Positions 53,023 through 63,745 are shown, numbered from the stretch's first letter. The stretch is DNA of 64,000 nucleotides from Hydrogenophaga sp. (GCF_018780385.1 NZ_JADMJO010000004.1:62001-126000), one strand, 5' to 3'. Program-made: numbers and translations. The notes: generated from the sequence alone by a model not told the origin.

Positions 53023-55890
53023 ATGTCTGAATCCACCTCCGCTGCCACCGATTACCGCAGCACCCTGAACCTGCCTGACACGCCCTTCCCCATGCGCGGC
53101 GACCTGCCCAAGCGCGAGCCGGGCTGGGTCAAGGCCTGGAGCGAGGAAGGCCTGTACCAACGCCTGCGCGTGGCGCGCGCCGGCGCGCCGCTGTTCGTGC
53201 TGCACGATGGCCCACCTTACGCCAACGGCAAGCTGCACATCGGCCATGCGCTCAACAAGATCCTCAAGGACATGATCGTCAAGAGCCGCCAGCTGGCCGG
53301 GTTCGACGCGCAGTACATCCCGGGCTGGGACTGCCACGGTCTGCCGATCGAGAACGCGATCGAGAAGCTGCACGGCCGCAACCTCGGCCGTGACGAGATG
53401 CAGGCCAAGAGCCGCGCCTTCGCCACCGGGCAGATCGACCAGCAGCGCGAGGACTTCCGCCGCCTGGGCGTGCTGGGCGACTGGGAGCGCCCCTACCGCA
53501 CCATGGACCCGGCCAACGAGGCCGGCGAGGTCCGCGCCTTCAAGCGCGTGATCGAACGCGGTTTCGTCTACCGCGGCTTGAAGCCGGTGTACTGGTGCTT
53601 CGACTGCGGCTCATCGCTGGCCGAGTTCGAGATCGAATACGCCGACAAGAAGAGCGAAACACTGGACGTGGCCTTCGAGACCGACGACGCCTCGAAGCTG
53701 GCCACCGCCTTCGGCCTGAGCGCGCTGCCTGCGGGCAAGACCGCGTTCGCCGTCATCTGGACCACCACCGCCTGGACCATCCCCGCCAACCAGGCGCTCA
53801 ACGCCCACCCGGACTTCACCTACGCCCTGGTGGACACGCCGCTGGGCTGCCTGGTGCTGGCAGAGACCCTGGTCGACAAATGCCTGGAGCGTTTCGGCCT
53901 CACGGGCACGGTGCTGGCCACCGCTTCGGGCAAGGCGCTGGGCGGCCTGAACTTCCGCCACCCGCTGTTCGATGTGGACACCGGCTATCGCCGACTCTCA
54001 CCGGTCTACTTGGCCGAGTACGTGAGTGACGCCGACGGCACCGGCCTCGTGCACTCCTCGCCCGCCTACGGCCTGGACGATTTCAACTCCTGCGCCGCCC
54101 ACGGCCTGTCGGTGGACGACATCCTCAACCCCGTGCAGGGCAACGGTGCCTACGCGGCCGACTTCCCCCTGTTCGGCGGCCTGCACATCTGGAAGGCCGT
54201 GCCGGTCATCCTCGAGACGCTGAAGAGCGCCGGCCGCCTGCTGGCCACGCAAACCATCACCCACAGCTACCCCCACTGCTGGCGTCACAAGACGCCGGTG
54301 ATCTACCGCGCCGCGGCGCAGTGGTTCGTGCGCATGGACGAGGGCGAGGGCGTGTTCACGAAAGACAAGGCGCCGCGCACGCTGCGCCAGACCGCGCTGG
54401 ATGCCATCGAGCAGACGAAATTTTTCCCGTCCAACGGCAAGGCGCGCCTGCACGACATGATCGCCAACCGGCCCGACTGGTGCATCTCGCGCCAACGCAG
54501 CTGGGGCGTGCCCATCCCGTTCTTCCTGCACAAGGACAGTGGCGAGCTGCACCCGCGCACGATGGAAATCCTCGACCAGGCCGCGGACATCGTGGAAAAG
54601 GGTGGCATCGAGGCCTGGAGCCGCGTGACGGCCGAGGACATCCTGGGCGCCGCGGACGCACCGCACTACACCAAGAGCACCGACATCCTCGAGGTGTGGT
54701 TCGATTCGGGCTCGACCTTCCAGCACGTGCTGCGCGGCAGCCACGCCAAAGCCTACGACCGCTTGCCGTACCACGACAACGGCCCCGAGGCCGACCTGTA
54801 CCTTGAGGGCCACGACCAGCACCGCGGCTGGTTCCACAGCTCGCTGCTGCTGGGCTGCGCGCTCTACGACCGCGCGCCCTACCGCGGCATCCTGACGCAC
54901 GGCTTCAACGTCGACGGCCAGGGCCGCAAGATGAGCAAGTCCCTGGGCAACGTGATCGAGATCGAGACCTTTGCCAAGGAGCCGGGCGCTGAAATCGCGC
55001 GGCTCTGGGTCGCGTCCACCGACTACTCGGGCGACCCGCCGATGGACAAGAAGGTGATCGCGCGCGTGACCGACGCCTACCGCCGCATCCGCAACACCCT
55101 GCGCTTCCTGCTCGCCAACGTGAGCGACTTCGACCCCGCCACCGACGCCGTGCCCTTCGATCAGATGCTGGAGATCGACCGCTACGCCCTGGCGCGCGCC
55201 GCGCAGTTCCAGGCCGAGGTGCTGTCGCACTATGAGGTGTACGAGTTCCACCCGGTGGTGGCCAAGCTGCAGGTGTATTGCTCTGAAGACCTGGGCGCGT
55301 TCTACCTCGACGTGCTCAAGGACCGGCTCTACACCACCGCGCCGGGCAGCCCGGCACGGCGCAGCGCCCAGACCGCGCTGCACCAGATCACCCACGCCAT
55401 GTTGCGCTGGATGGCGCCCTTCCTCAGCTTCACGGCCGAAGAAGCCTGGCCGGTGCTGGCCGGCGCGCAGAACCAAGGCTCGATCTTCTTCGAGACCTTT
55501 GCCAAGCTGCCCGCTGCCGATGAAACGCTGCTGGCGAAGTGGTCGCGCATCCGCGCGGTGCGCGAGACAGTGAACAAGGAGATCGAGACGGTGCGCACCG
55601 CCGGCGGCGTGGGTTCGTCCCTGCAAGCCACGGTCCAGCTCACCGTGCCGGCCGATGACCATGCCTTGCTGACCTCGCTCGGCGACGACCTCAAGTTCGT
55701 GCTGATCGTCTCGCAGGTCGAATTGCTGGAAGGCGACGCCCGGGTCGACGTGATTCCGGCCACCGCCGCCAAGTGCGAGCGCTGCTGGCACTACCGCGAC
55801 GACGTGGGCGTGGACATGGCCCACGCCACGCTGTGCGGCCGCTGCGTCAGCAACCTGTTCGGCGCGGGCGAAGCGCGCTCGGTGGCCTGA
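53023..55890 (+). CDS. ileS: Isoleucyl-tRNA synthetase
   Basis: A 955-residue class Ia enzyme charging tRNA-Ile. HIGH motif HIGHALNK (72-79), [10 protein letters not shown], the editing domain (about 200-400, [13 protein letters not shown]), [19 protein letters not shown] (636-640) and the C-terminal zinc knuckle [12 protein letters not shown]...[10 protein letters not shown] are all present. Length matches the bacterial type I enzyme with C-terminal zinc. Its stop overlaps the lspA start by one base (TGATG). No T-box leader is seen, as expected for a beta-proteobacterium. Confidence 0.98.
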   Translation: MSESTSAATDYRSTLNLPDTPFPMRGDLPKREPGWVKAWSEEGLYQRLRVARAGAPLFVLHDGPPYANGKLHIGHALNKILKDMIVKSRQLAGFDAQYIPGWDCHGLPIENAIEKLHGRNLGRDEMQAKSRAFATGQIDQQREDFRRLGVLGDWERPYRTMDPANEAGEVRAFKRVIERGFVYRGLKPVYWCFDCGSSLAEFEIEYADKKSETLDVAFETDDASKLATAFGLSALPAGKTAFAVIWTTTAWTIPANQALNAHPDFTYALVDTPLGCLVLAETLVDKCLERFGLTGTVLATASGKALGGLNFRHPLFDVDTGYRRLSPVYLAEYVSDADGTGLVHSSPAYGLDDFNSCAAHGLSVDDILNPVQGNGAYAADFPLFGGLHIWKAVPVILETLKSAGRLLATQTITHSYPHCWRHKTPVIYRAAAQWFVRMDEGEGVFTKDKAPRTLRQTALDAIEQTKFFPSNGKARLHDMIANRPDWCISRQRSWGVPIPFFLHKDSGELHPRTMEILDQAADIVEKGGIEAWSRVTAEDILGAADAPHYTKSTDILEVWFDSGSTFQHVLRGSHAKAYDRLPYHDNGPEADLYLEGHDQHRGWFHSSLLLGCALYDRAPYRGILTHGFNVDGQGRKMSKSLGNVIEIETFAKEPGAEIARLWVASTDYSGDPPMDKKVIARVTDAYRRIRNTLRFLLANVSDFDPATDAVPFDQMLEIDRYALARAAQFQAEVLSHYEVYEFHPVVAKLQVYCSEDLGAFYLDVLKDRLYTTAPGSPARRSAQTALHQITHAMLRWMAPFLSFTAEEAWPVLAGAQNQGSIFFETFAKLPAADETLLAKWSRIRAVRETVNKEIETVRTAGGVGSSLQATVQLTVPADDHALLTSLGDDLKFVLIVSQVELLEGDARVDVIPATAAKCERCWHYRDDVGVDMAHATLCGRCVSNLFGAGEARSVA

Positions 55891-56399
55891 TGAGCAAGTT
55901 CAGTACGCAGGGCATCTGGCCCTGGCTGGGTCTGGCCGCCTTGCTCGTGGTGGCCGACCAGGTGACCAAGATGCTGATCCTGGCCAACTACCAGTTGGGC
56001 GAGAGCACCTACATCACCAGCTTCTTCAATGTCGTGCGCGTGCACAACACGGGTGCCGCTTTCTCGTTCCTGGCCGATGCGGGCGGATGGCAACGCTGGT
56101 TCTTCACCGCGGTGGGTGCGGCTGCGGCCGTGTTCATCGTGTGGATGCTGCGATCGCACCCGGGCCAGAAGCTGTTTGCGCTCGCACTGGCCTGCATTCT
56201 GGGCGGCGCCATCGGCAACGTGGTGGACCGCTTGCTGCACGGCTATGTGGTGGACTGGCTGGACTTCCACTGGGACTTGCTCAGTGGCCTGTTCCCGGGC
56301 GGCCACTTCCCGGCCTTCAACATCGCCGACATGGCCATCACGGTGGGCGCCATGGCGCTGATCCTCGACGAAATCCTTCGCGTGCGGCGCAACCGTTGA
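55890..56399 (+). CDS. lspA: Lipoprotein signal peptidase (signal peptidase II)
   Basis: A 169-residue inner-membrane aspartyl protease that cleaves prolipoprotein signals. It has four TM helices, the N-terminal [13 protein letters not shown] (VxDQxTK motif), [11 protein letters not shown], and the two catalytic-Asp boxes [15 protein letters not shown] and [12 protein letters not shown]. The start overlaps the last base of the ileS stop. This enzyme would process the several lipoproteins in this window. Confidence 0.97.
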   Translation: MSKFSTQGIWPWLGLAALLVVADQVTKMLILANYQLGESTYITSFFNVVRVHNTGAAFSFLADAGGWQRWFFTAVGAAAAVFIVWMLRSHPGQKLFALALACILGGAIGNVVDRLLHGYVVDWLDFHWDLLSGLFPGGHFPAFNIADMAITVGAMALILDEILRVRRNR

Positions 56400-56469
56400 A
56401 CCGGACGCTCACCCCGGGTAGCCGTGCCGCCCGAGAGCCGCGGCGCCCGGGCGTATAGTTTCCTCGTCA

Positions 56470-58131
56470 ATGAAACATCTGTTGGATCTTCTGGCGGCCA
56501 TCGCCCTTCTCGTCTGGGGCACGCACCTGGTGCGCAACGGCGTGCTGCGCGTCTTCGGCAGCAACCTGCGCCAGATCCTGGCCGCGAGCATGGGCAACCG
56601 CTTCACGGCAGCCCTCTCGGGTCTGGGCGTCACGGCCCTGGTGCAGTCCAGCACCGCCACCGCTCTCATCACCGCCTCCTTCGTTGGCCGCGGCCTGATC
56701 GCCCTGCCCGCCGCGCTGGCCGTGATGCTGGGCGCGGACATCGGCACCAGCCTGATGGCGGTGGTGTTCTCCTTTGACCTGTCGTGGTTGTCGCCACTGT
56801 TCATCTTCCTGGGTGTCACGCTGTTCATCTCGCGTCAAGGCACACCCACCGGAGATCTCGGACGCGTGCTCATCGGCCTGGGCCTGATGCTGCTGGCCCT
56901 GCGCCTGATCTCCGGCGCCACCAGCGTGCTCACGCAAAACCCCGCGGTGCAGTTGATGCTGGAGTCCCTCACCAGCGACCGCCTGCTCGAGATCCTGCTC
57001 GGTGCGGCACTCGCGGTGGTGGCCTATTCCAGCTTGGCCGTGGTGCTGCTGGCCTCCTCGCTCGCGTTGCAGGTGGTGGGGCTCGATGTGGCGCTGGGCA
57101 TCGTGCTGGGCGCCAACCTGGGCAGCGGCATGCTCGCCGTGATCACCACCGCCAAGTCCGGTATCAGCACGCGCCAGGTGCCGCTGGGCAATCTGCTCTT
57201 CAAGGTGTTCGGCGTGGGCATCGCCATCTGGCTCATTCCCGCGTGGGTGCGTTTCATGCAGCCACTGGTGCAGGATCCGGCCACCCTCACCGTGCTGTTC
57301 CACCTGAGCTTCAACCTGATGGTGGGCGCGGTGTTCATCGGACTCACCCGGCCCGTGGCGAGGCTGGTGGAGCGCGTGCTGCCGCTGAAGGCGGACAAGA
57401 GCCCGCTGGACCGGCCCAACCACCTCGATCCCTCGGCCTTGGCCACACCCTCGCTGGCCATCTCCTGCGCCGCGCGCGAGGCCATGCACCAGGCCGACAT
57501 CGTCGAGACCATGCTGCGGGGCGTGGTCACCGTGATCAAGACCAACGACGCCAAGCTCTCGCACGACTTGCGCAAGCTCGACGACTCGGTCGACAGCCTG
57601 TACTCGGCCATCAAGTACTACCTCACCAAGATCTCACGCCAGCAGCTCAGCGAGGCCGAAAGCCGGCGCTGGACCGACATCATCAGCTTCACCATCAACA
57701 TGGAGCAGATCGGCGACACGGTCGAGCGCGTGCTGCTGGACATCGAGGACAAGAAGATCCGCAAGGGGCGCAACTTCTCCGAAGCCGGCATGGCCGAGAT
57801 CACCGAACTGCACGCCCGCCTGCTGGACAACCTGCGCCTGGGCATGAGCGTGTTCCTCAACGGAAACGTGCGCGACGCACAGCGGTTGCTCGAAGAGAAG
57901 GTGCGCTTTCGCGACATGGAGCGCGAGTACGCCGCCACCCACCTCGACCGCCTCTCGGGCCTGAGCCAGCAGAGCATGGACACCAGTGCGCTGCACCTGG
58001 ACCTGATCAGCGACTTGAAGCGCATCAACTCGCACATCTGCTCGATCGCCTACCCCATCCTCGACAGTGCGGGCGTGCTCGCTCCCAGCCGGCTTCGCGA
58101 GCCACCCTCGGCAGACGTCAGCCGCCTCTGA
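56470..58131 (+). CDS. Na/Pi cotransporter-family protein with PhoU domain
   Basis: A 553-residue membrane protein. The N-terminal half (about 1-310) has 8-9 TM segments; the first Na/Pi motif VQSSTAT is intact (59-64), followed by GADIGTSLMAVV. In the second repeat the expected QSS reads YSS (186-188), so the Pi/Na site may be altered. The C-terminal half (about 335-530) is a PhoU-like helical domain (MHQADIVETMLRGVVTVIKTND, FTINMEQIGDTVERVLLDIEDKK). Likely phosphate flux control. The function is inferred from architecture (YjbB-like). Confidence 0.88.
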   Translation: MKHLLDLLAAIALLVWGTHLVRNGVLRVFGSNLRQILAASMGNRFTAALSGLGVTALVQSSTATALITASFVGRGLIALPAALAVMLGADIGTSLMAVVFSFDLSWLSPLFIFLGVTLFISRQGTPTGDLGRVLIGLGLMLLALRLISGATSVLTQNPAVQLMLESLTSDRLLEILLGAALAVVAYSSLAVVLLASSLALQVVGLDVALGIVLGANLGSGMLAVITTAKSGISTRQVPLGNLLFKVFGVGIAIWLIPAWVRFMQPLVQDPATLTVLFHLSFNLMVGAVFIGLTRPVARLVERVLPLKADKSPLDRPNHLDPSALATPSLAISCAAREAMHQADIVETMLRGVVTVIKTNDAKLSHDLRKLDDSVDSLYSAIKYYLTKISRQQLSEAESRRWTDIISFTINMEQIGDTVERVLLDIEDKKIRKGRNFSEAGMAEITELHARLLDNLRLGMSVFLNGNVRDAQRLLEEKVRFRDMEREYAATHLDRLSGLSQQSMDTSALHLDLISDLKRINSHICSIAYPILDSAGVLAPSRLREPPSADVSRL

Positions 58132-58223
58132 CGGCGTCCGGGCCTTGGGCCGCGCGGCTGCGAAATCGCAGGTGCTGTGCTACGCTGACCCTCCGTTCCG
58201 CGACCCGCCCAGGAGACAACAAC

Positions 58224-59372
58224 ATGCCCGGACTGCTGCCCCACATCGACCCCGACGGCCTGCTCGAGTTTTCGGTGGTCTACACCGATCGTGCGCTCAA
58301 CCACATGTCCAAACGCTTTCAGGGCGTGATGACCGACATCTCGGCCATGCTCAAGCGTGTGTACGGCGCGCACTCGGCGGTGCTGGTGCCCGGCAGCGGC
58401 ACCTTCGGCATGGAGTCGGTGGCGCGGCAGTTTGCCCACGGCAAACAGGTGCTCGTCATCCGCAACGGCTGGTTCAGCTACCGCTGGACGCAGATCTTCG
58501 ACATGGGAAGCATCCCCGCCAGCCACACGGTGATGAAGGCCCGGCGCGCCGGCGCGGGCGCGCAGGCTGCCTGGACTCCGGCACCGATTGAAGAGGTGGT
58601 GGCGACCATCGCGAGCGAGAAGCCTGCGCTGGTGTTCGCACCGCACGTGGAAACCGCCGCCGGCATGATCCTGCCCGACGACTACCTGAAGGCCGTGGCC
58701 GATGCGGTGCACGCGGTGGGTGGCCTGTTCGTGTTGGACTGCATTGCCTCCGGCGCCATGTGGGTCGACATGAAAACCACCGGCGTGGACATCCTGATCT
58801 CGGCGCCACAGAAAGGCTGGAGCAGCTCGCCCTGCTGCGCCATGGTGATGCTCAGCGAGCGCGCCCGCACCGCCATCGACGCCACGCAGAGCACCACCTT
58901 TGCCATGGATCTGAAGAAGTGGCTGCAGATCATGGAAACCTACGAAGGTGGCGGCCACGCGTACCACACCACCCTGCCCACCGACGCGCTGACGCGGTTG
59001 CGCGAGACGATGGTTGAGACCGAAGCCTATGGCTATGAACGTGTGCGCCAGGAGCAGATCGCCCTCGGTTCGCAGGTGCGCGCACTGCTGGAGCGCCATG
59101 GTTTCCCCAGCGTGGCGGTCAGCGGTTTTCAGGCGCCGGGCGTGGTGGTGAGCTACACCACGGATCCGGAGATCCAGTCGAGCAAGAAGTTTCTCGCTGC
59201 CGGCCTGCAGACGGCGTCGGGTGTGCCGTTGCAATGCGATGAAGGTCCGGAGTTCAAGACCTTTCGCATCGGCCTCTTCGGGCTGGACAAGTGGCACGAT
59301 GTGCCGGCCACGCTGCAGCACCTGGAGCGGGCGTTGGCTGAGGTGGCGCCTCGGCAGGCGCAGCCTGCTTGA
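58224..59372 (+). CDS. Class V PLP aminotransferase (alanine-glyoxylate / serine-pyruvate type)
   Basis: A 382-residue fold-type I enzyme. PLP is bound by Lys197 in SAPQKGWSSSP; the Asp that pairs with the pyridine nitrogen is in FVLDCIASGA (172); phosphate-site GSGTFGMESVARQF is at 57-70. The substrate may be alanine, serine or glyoxylate. AGGAGA precedes the ATG. A much longer open frame (from 56784) reads through the Na/Pi gene out of frame and is spurious. It ends at the double 100-base repeat region. Confidence 0.88.
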   Translation: MPGLLPHIDPDGLLEFSVVYTDRALNHMSKRFQGVMTDISAMLKRVYGAHSAVLVPGSGTFGMESVARQFAHGKQVLVIRNGWFSYRWTQIFDMGSIPASHTVMKARRAGAGAQAAWTPAPIEEVVATIASEKPALVFAPHVETAAGMILPDDYLKAVADAVHAVGGLFVLDCIASGAMWVDMKTTGVDILISAPQKGWSSSPCCAMVMLSERARTAIDATQSTTFAMDLKKWLQIMETYEGGGHAYHTTLPTDALTRLRETMVETEAYGYERVRQEQIALGSQVRALLERHGFPSVAVSGFQAPGVVVSYTTDPEIQSSKKFLAAGLQTASGVPLQCDEGPEFKTFRIGLFGLDKWHDVPATLQHLERALAEVAPRQAQPA

Positions 59373-59393
59373 TCGCGTGCATTGACCTCGCGG

Positions 59394-59493
59394 GATCGGG
59401 GCGTGACGGCGCTCTGCTCCGCGAATGTCCTCCGGCGGCCTGAGGCCGCCTCCTCCTTGATTTCGCTGCGCAGAACACCATCACGCCCCGATC
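59394..59493. repeat. 100-base palindromic module A
   Basis: The ends GATCGGGGCGTGA (59394-59406) and TCACGCCCCGATC (59481-59493) are perfect complements. A 10-base spacer on each side leads to a 54-base core (59417-59470) with a central perfect hairpin GGCGGCC-TGA-GGCCGCC. The same core is present, inverted, in module B at 49 of 54 positions. Total length is 100 bases and symmetric about the hairpin. I do not recognise the family. Confidence 0.88.
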
Positions 59494-59538
59494 AATGAGG
59501 TGTGGGCGTTTGAACTTAGGACTGCATTGGTGCTTGCG

Positions 59539-59638
59539 GCCTGGGACCACAGGGTGACCGACGCAGCGAAATCAAGGAGGAAGCGGCCAAAGGCCGCTGG
59601 GGGACATTCGCGGAGTCGATCGCCCTGTGGTCCCAGGC
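59539..59638. repeat. 100-base palindromic module B (inverted relative to module A)
   Basis: The ends GCCTGGGACCACAGGG (59539-59554) and CCCTGTGGTCCCAGGC (59623-59638) are perfect complements but unlike those of module A. Seven-base spacers flank the 54-base core (59562-59615). The core hairpin here is AGCGGCC-TTT-GGCCGCT: its outer pair is A-T where module A has G-C, a compensatory change. Total length is again 100 bases. It lies between convergent genes. Confidence 0.88.
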
Positions 59639-59661
59639 AACCAAACCCGTAGGCACAAAAC

Positions 59662-60657
59662 TCAGGGCAACAAAATCGTGCAACCAGTAGTAGCACGCGC
59701 CTCAAGACTCTCATGCGCCTTGCGCACCTCGGTCAGCGGAAACCGCTGATCGATGCGGATCTTCACCTGGTTGCCTTCGACCACCGCGAACAAATCGTCG
59801 GCCATCGCTTGCGTGCGCTCGCGGCTGGTGATGTGCGTGAACAGGGTCTGGCGCGTCACGTACAGCGAACCCTTGGGGCCGAGGATGCCCGGCGAAAAAG
59901 GCGCCACCGGGCCGGAGGCATTGCCAAAGCTCGCCATCAGGCCGAAGGGCCGCAGGCAGTCGAGCGACTTGTCAAACGTGTCCTTGCCGACCGAGTCGTA
60001 CACCACCTTCACGCCCTGGCCGTTGGTGATCTCCTTCACCCGTGCGGCAAAGTCCTCGGTGCGGTAGTTGATGGCGTGGCTCGCGCCGTGTTCCAGGGCC
60101 AGCTTGCATTTTTCGTCTGAACCCGCCGTGCCGATGAGTTGCAGGCCCAGCGCCTTGGCCCACTGGCAGGCGATCAGGCCCACGCCACCGGCTGCGGCGT
60201 GGAACAGCACGAAGTCGCCCGGCTCCAGCCCTTCGACCGGGCGGCAACGCTTGAGCAGGTACTGCGCGGTGAGGCCCTTGAGCATCATGGCAGCGCCGGT
60301 CTCGAAATCGATCGCCTCGGGCAACTGGCACACGTTCATGGCCGGCATCACGCGCACGTCGCAATAGCTGCCCGGCGGGTTGGCCGCGTAGGCCGCGCGG
60401 TCACCGGCCTTGAGGTGGGTCACGCCCTCGCCCACCGCTTCGATCACACCGGCGCCCTCCATGCCCAGCGACAGCGGCATGGGAAACGGATAGAGGCCGC
60501 TGCGCTGATAAACGTCGATGAAGTTCAGGCCGATGGCGTGGTGGCGGATGCGCACCTGACCCGGGCCAGGGTCGCCCACGCTCACGGTGTCGATGACGAG
60601 TTGCTCGGGGCCACCGGCGGCATGGATGCGGACAGCGCGGGATTCTTGTGTGCTCAT
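59662..60657 (-). CDS. qor: Zinc-independent quinone oxidoreductase (QOR/MDR family)
   Basis: A 331-residue NADPH-dependent oxidoreductase of the medium-chain superfamily, zeta-crystallin type. The N-terminal GroES-like domain (MSTQESRAVRIHAAGGPEQL; IRHHAIGLNFIDVYQRSGLY, PLSLGMEGAGVIEAVGEGV) lacks the zinc-binding Cys set. The Rossmann domain has FHAAAGGVGLIACQWAKALG and the NADPH strand LIGTAGSDEKCKLA. It reduces quinones by one or two electrons. Start at 60657 rather than 60762, since the former begins at the family N-terminus. Confidence 0.92.
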   Translation of the reverse strand: MSTQESRAVRIHAAGGPEQLVIDTVSVGDPGPGQVRIRHHAIGLNFIDVYQRSGLYPFPMPLSLGMEGAGVIEAVGEGVTHLKAGDRAAYAANPPGSYCDVRVMPAMNVCQLPEAIDFETGAAMMLKGLTAQYLLKRCRPVEGLEPGDFVLFHAAAGGVGLIACQWAKALGLQLIGTAGSDEKCKLALEHGASHAINYRTEDFAARVKEITNGQGVKVVYDSVGKDTFDKSLDCLRPFGLMASFGNASGPVAPFSPGILGPKGSLYVTRQTLFTHITSRERTQAMADDLFAVVEGNQVKIRIDQRFPLTEVRKAHESLEARATTGCTILLP

Positions 60658-60782
60658 GGAGGGTCTCCTCGTTGTTGAAACAGTGCCCTTGGATGCTGCC
60701 ACGAATGCAACGGATCGCCGGAGCGACTGTCCATCGTCCCCATCAACCGACCGGACATGCACAGGTTGCTACAGTCCAGCCG

Positions 60783-61718
60783 ATGTCAGTTGCACCCACC
60801 CAACGCCTCACACCCGCCACCATCGCCCTGCTGGTGATTCCACCACTCATGTGGGCGGGCAACGCCGTGGTGGGCCGGATGATGCAGGGCGTGGTGCCAC
60901 CAGTCACCCTCAACTTCCTGCGCTGGGCGCTGGCACTGGTGATGCTGTTGCCGCTGGCGGGTTGGGTGCTGCGCCCGGGCAGCGGGCTGTGGCGGCACTG
61001 GCGACGCTTTGCCCTGCTGGGTCTGCTGGGCGTGGGCATGTACAACTCGTTGCAGTACATGGCGCTCAAGACCTCCACGCCGCTCAATGTGACGCTGGTG
61101 GCGTCGAGCATTCCGGTGTGGATGCTGATCATGGGGCGCGTGTTCTTCGGCGTGCCCATCTCCCGGCGCGCGGCCATGGGCGCCTTCATGTCGCTCTGCG
61201 GCGTGGCAGTTGTGATCGCACGCGGCGATCTGGGTGGTCTGCTGTCGGTGCAACTGGTGCCGGGTGATCTGCTGGTGCTGCTGGCTGCCCTGGCCTGGGC
61301 CTGGTACAGCTGGCTGCTGGCGCGCCCACCGGTCGACGAACCCTCGGCCATCAAAGCCGACTGGGCAGCCTTCCTGCTGGCTCAGGTGGTGTTCGGCCTG
61401 CTCTGGTCAGCGGCGTTCACCGCGGGTGAGTGGCTCACCCTGCCGCCCCTGCCGGAGGGCCGCGAAGCCATCCAGTGGGGTTGGCCGCTGGTGGCGGGGC
61501 TGGTGTACGTGGCGGTGGGGCCCTCGCTGCTGGCCTACCGCAGTTGGGGCGCGGCCGTGGCCCGCGTCGGTCCGGCCACCGCCGGCATCTTCTCCAACCT
61601 CACGCCGCTGTTCGCGGCGCTGCTCTCGGCCACGCTCCTGCGCGAGCCGCCGCAGCCCTACCATCTGGCCGGTTTCGTGCTGATCGTCGGCGGGATTCTC
61701 GTGGCCTCCAGAAACTGA
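60783..61718 (+). CDS. DMT-superfamily transporter (EamA type)
   Basis: A 311-residue inner-membrane protein with about 10 TM helices in two EamA repeats: LLVIPPLMWAGNAVVGRMM and TLNFLRWALALVMLLPLAG in the first, ALAWAWYSWLLA and GPSLLAYRSWGAAVARVGPATAGIFSNLTPLFAALL in the second. The family exports small metabolites and amino acids. It diverges from the quinone oxidoreductase gene. The start at 60783 begins the conserved first helix; longer readings from 60648 overlap the promoter region. Confidence 0.9.
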   Translation: MSVAPTQRLTPATIALLVIPPLMWAGNAVVGRMMQGVVPPVTLNFLRWALALVMLLPLAGWVLRPGSGLWRHWRRFALLGLLGVGMYNSLQYMALKTSTPLNVTLVASSIPVWMLIMGRVFFGVPISRRAAMGAFMSLCGVAVVIARGDLGGLLSVQLVPGDLLVLLAALAWAWYSWLLARPPVDEPSAIKADWAAFLLAQVVFGLLWSAAFTAGEWLTLPPLPEGREAIQWGWPLVAGLVYVAVGPSLLAYRSWGAAVARVGPATAGIFSNLTPLFAALLSATLLREPPQPYHLAGFVLIVGGILVASRN

Positions 61719-61730
61719 GGCTGCTCGCGA

Positions 61731-63659
61731 TCAGGCGAGCTTGAACGACGCCACCGCGTCCACCAGCTGCCCGGCCTGGGATTTCAGGCTCTGCGCCGCG
61801 GCGGCACTTTCTTCCACCAGCGCCGCGTTCTGCTGCGTGGCCTGGTCCATCTGCGTGACGGCGTCACCCACCTGGGACACGCCTTCGCTCTGCTCACGGC
61901 TGGCCGAGCTGATCTCGCCCACGATGTCGGTCACACGGCGGATCGAAGTCACCACCTCGCTCATCGTGTTGCCGGCGCGATCGACCAGCGCCGTGCCCTG
62001 CTCCACGCGGTCCACGCTCAAGTCGATGAGGCCCTTGATCTCCTTGGCGGCGGCGGCACTGCGCTGCGCGAGGCTGCGCACCTCGGCCGCCACCACCGCG
62101 AATCCACGGCCCTGCTCGCCGGCACGAGCGGCCTCCACGGCGGCGTTCAGCGCCAGGATGTTGGTCTGGAAAGCAATGCCGTCGATCACGCTGATGATGT
62201 CTGCGATCTTGCGGGAGCTCTCGTTGATGCCCTTCATCATGTCAACCACCTGGGTCACCACATCACCGCCCTGTGAGGCCACGGCAGAAGCGCTGATCGC
62301 CAGGCGATTGGCCTGCTGCGCGTTCTCGGCGTTGAGCTTGACGGTGGAACTGAGCTCCTCCATGGAGGCGGCCGTCTGTTCGAGAGCCGAGGCCTGCTGC
62401 TCGGTACGCGCCGACAGATCGTGGTTGCCCTGCGCAATCTGCGAGCTGGCAGCGGCCACGCCCTCTGCGTTGCTGCGCACGCTGCCCACCACCCGCGCAA
62501 GCGCGTTCTGCATCGTCGTCATGGCGTTGAGCAATTGCCCCATCTCGTCGCCACCGCCCTCGGGCACGGCCTGGCTCAGGTCCCCCGCGGCCACACGGGT
62601 CGCCACCGCCCAGGCCTGACCGGCCGGCTGTGTGATCGAACGGCCGATGACCACGGCGAACGCCACACCCGCCAGGATCAGCGCGGCGATGGCACCCATC
62701 ACCAGCGCCAGCTCACTGCGCAGGCTGGCGTAACGTGCCTCGATCTCCGTGCCCAACGCCAGGTTGGCCTGGTCGCTCAGACCGTACATGCCGTCGATGG
62801 CTGTTGTCGTGGCCTTGAAGTAGTCGCCCGACGGGTACTGCAGCAGCTGCGCGTCGGCAATCTGCTCACGCGCCAGCTTGAGCGCGCCTTCAAACTCGCT
62901 GCGTGCCTGTTCGAGTGTCGGGCCCAGGCGCGTCTTGAGGGTTGCATCGTGCTCGAACGCCTTGTCCAGACTGATGTTCAACTCGCGCAGCCCGATGCGG
63001 GCGCGTTCGACCAGGCTGGCGATCTGCGCCTGCTCCGCGGCCGTGGCCGCCTGTCTCACCAGCAGCACCGAACCGCGTGCGCGCGCCTGGCCCAGCATCT
63101 CGGTGAGGCGAGGCATCTGCTGCAGCGTGCCGATGATCAGGAAGTAGGTGGCTTTGTCCGGATCGGACGTGAGCCCGAAGTGGTCGGACACGCGGTCATT
63201 GAGTTCGATCAGGCCACCGATCAGCGCCGTGTGGCGCGCGAAGCTCTCGGGGCCGGTGAGCCCGCGCGATGCCACGGTGCTGGCCAATGATTGCCACTGT
63301 TCCTCGAGCCGCTGCCAGTCGCTGCGGATGCGCGCGTCGGGCATGTCGCTGGCCACCATCGCGTCGAAGCGCGTGATCGCCTGCTGCACTTCATCGGACT
63401 TGGCCTTTCGCTGGGGCTCCACCTCGCTCTTGCCGCCGAGCACGGTCGCCGTCATGCCGCGGTGAGTCTGCGCGAGTCGCACCACCTCCAGCAGCGCGCG
63501 CGACGGCTCCAGTCCCTGTCGCTCGGCCTCGATGGCACCCAGCCCGCCGAAGGCATCTCGCACATAAACGACCAGGGGCACCGACACCAGCAGGGCGGCA
63601 ATCACGCCGAGCAACGCGAGCTTGTGAACGAGACGGAGATTTCGAATGAATGAGGACAT
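61731..63659 (-). CDS. Methyl-accepting chemotaxis protein
   Basis: A 642-residue transmembrane chemoreceptor. TM1 is near [24 protein letters not shown] (about 10-35); the periplasmic four-helix-type sensing region spans about 40-290; TM2 is near [23 protein letters not shown] (about 315-340). A HAMP-like linker and the cytoplasmic signalling domain follow, with the hairpin tip [44 protein letters not shown]. Methylation-helix sequences ([20 protein letters not shown]) are present. There is no C-terminal CheR-docking pentapeptide. Ligand unknown. A sigma-28-type promoter lies 87 bases upstream. Confidence 0.95.
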   Translation of the reverse strand: MSSFIRNLRLVHKLALLGVIAALLVSVPLVVYVRDAFGGLGAIEAERQGLEPSRALLEVVRLAQTHRGMTATVLGGKSEVEPQRKAKSDEVQQAITRFDAMVASDMPDARIRSDWQRLEEQWQSLASTVASRGLTGPESFARHTALIGGLIELNDRVSDHFGLTSDPDKATYFLIIGTLQQMPRLTEMLGQARARGSVLLVRQAATAAEQAQIASLVERARIGLRELNISLDKAFEHDATLKTRLGPTLEQARSEFEGALKLAREQIADAQLLQYPSGDYFKATTTAIDGMYGLSDQANLALGTEIEARYASLRSELALVMGAIAALILAGVAFAVVIGRSITQPAGQAWAVATRVAAGDLSQAVPEGGGDEMGQLLNAMTTMQNALARVVGSVRSNAEGVAAASSQIAQGNHDLSARTEQQASALEQTAASMEELSSTVKLNAENAQQANRLAISASAVASQGGDVVTQVVDMMKGINESSRKIADIISVIDGIAFQTNILALNAAVEAARAGEQGRGFAVVAAEVRSLAQRSAAAAKEIKGLIDLSVDRVEQGTALVDRAGNTMSEVVTSIRRVTDIVGEISSASREQSEGVSQVGDAVTQMDQATQQNAALVEESAAAAQSLKSQAGQLVDAVASFKLA

Positions 63660-63745
63660 GCAGGGATGAAGGGCGCGTGCGTTGAAAACATCGTCGACGC
63701 TGCACGGTGTTTTCAGACACCGTGCCCACGCCGACACTGCTCCAA

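Noticed and set aside
53998..55824. 608-residue open frame antisense to ileS
   Set aside because: Shadow frame with biased composition; ileS motifs are complete on the plus strand.
56784..58223. Long N-terminal extension of the class V aminotransferase
   Set aside because: It runs out of frame through the Na/Pi transporter gene; the true start at 58224 has a Shine-Dalgarno and a normal protein length.
59394..59638. Integron attC site or transposon end as an explanation for the 100-base modules
   Set aside because: No GTTRRRY/RYYYAAC core sites, no integrase or transposase gene nearby and no target-site duplication evident.
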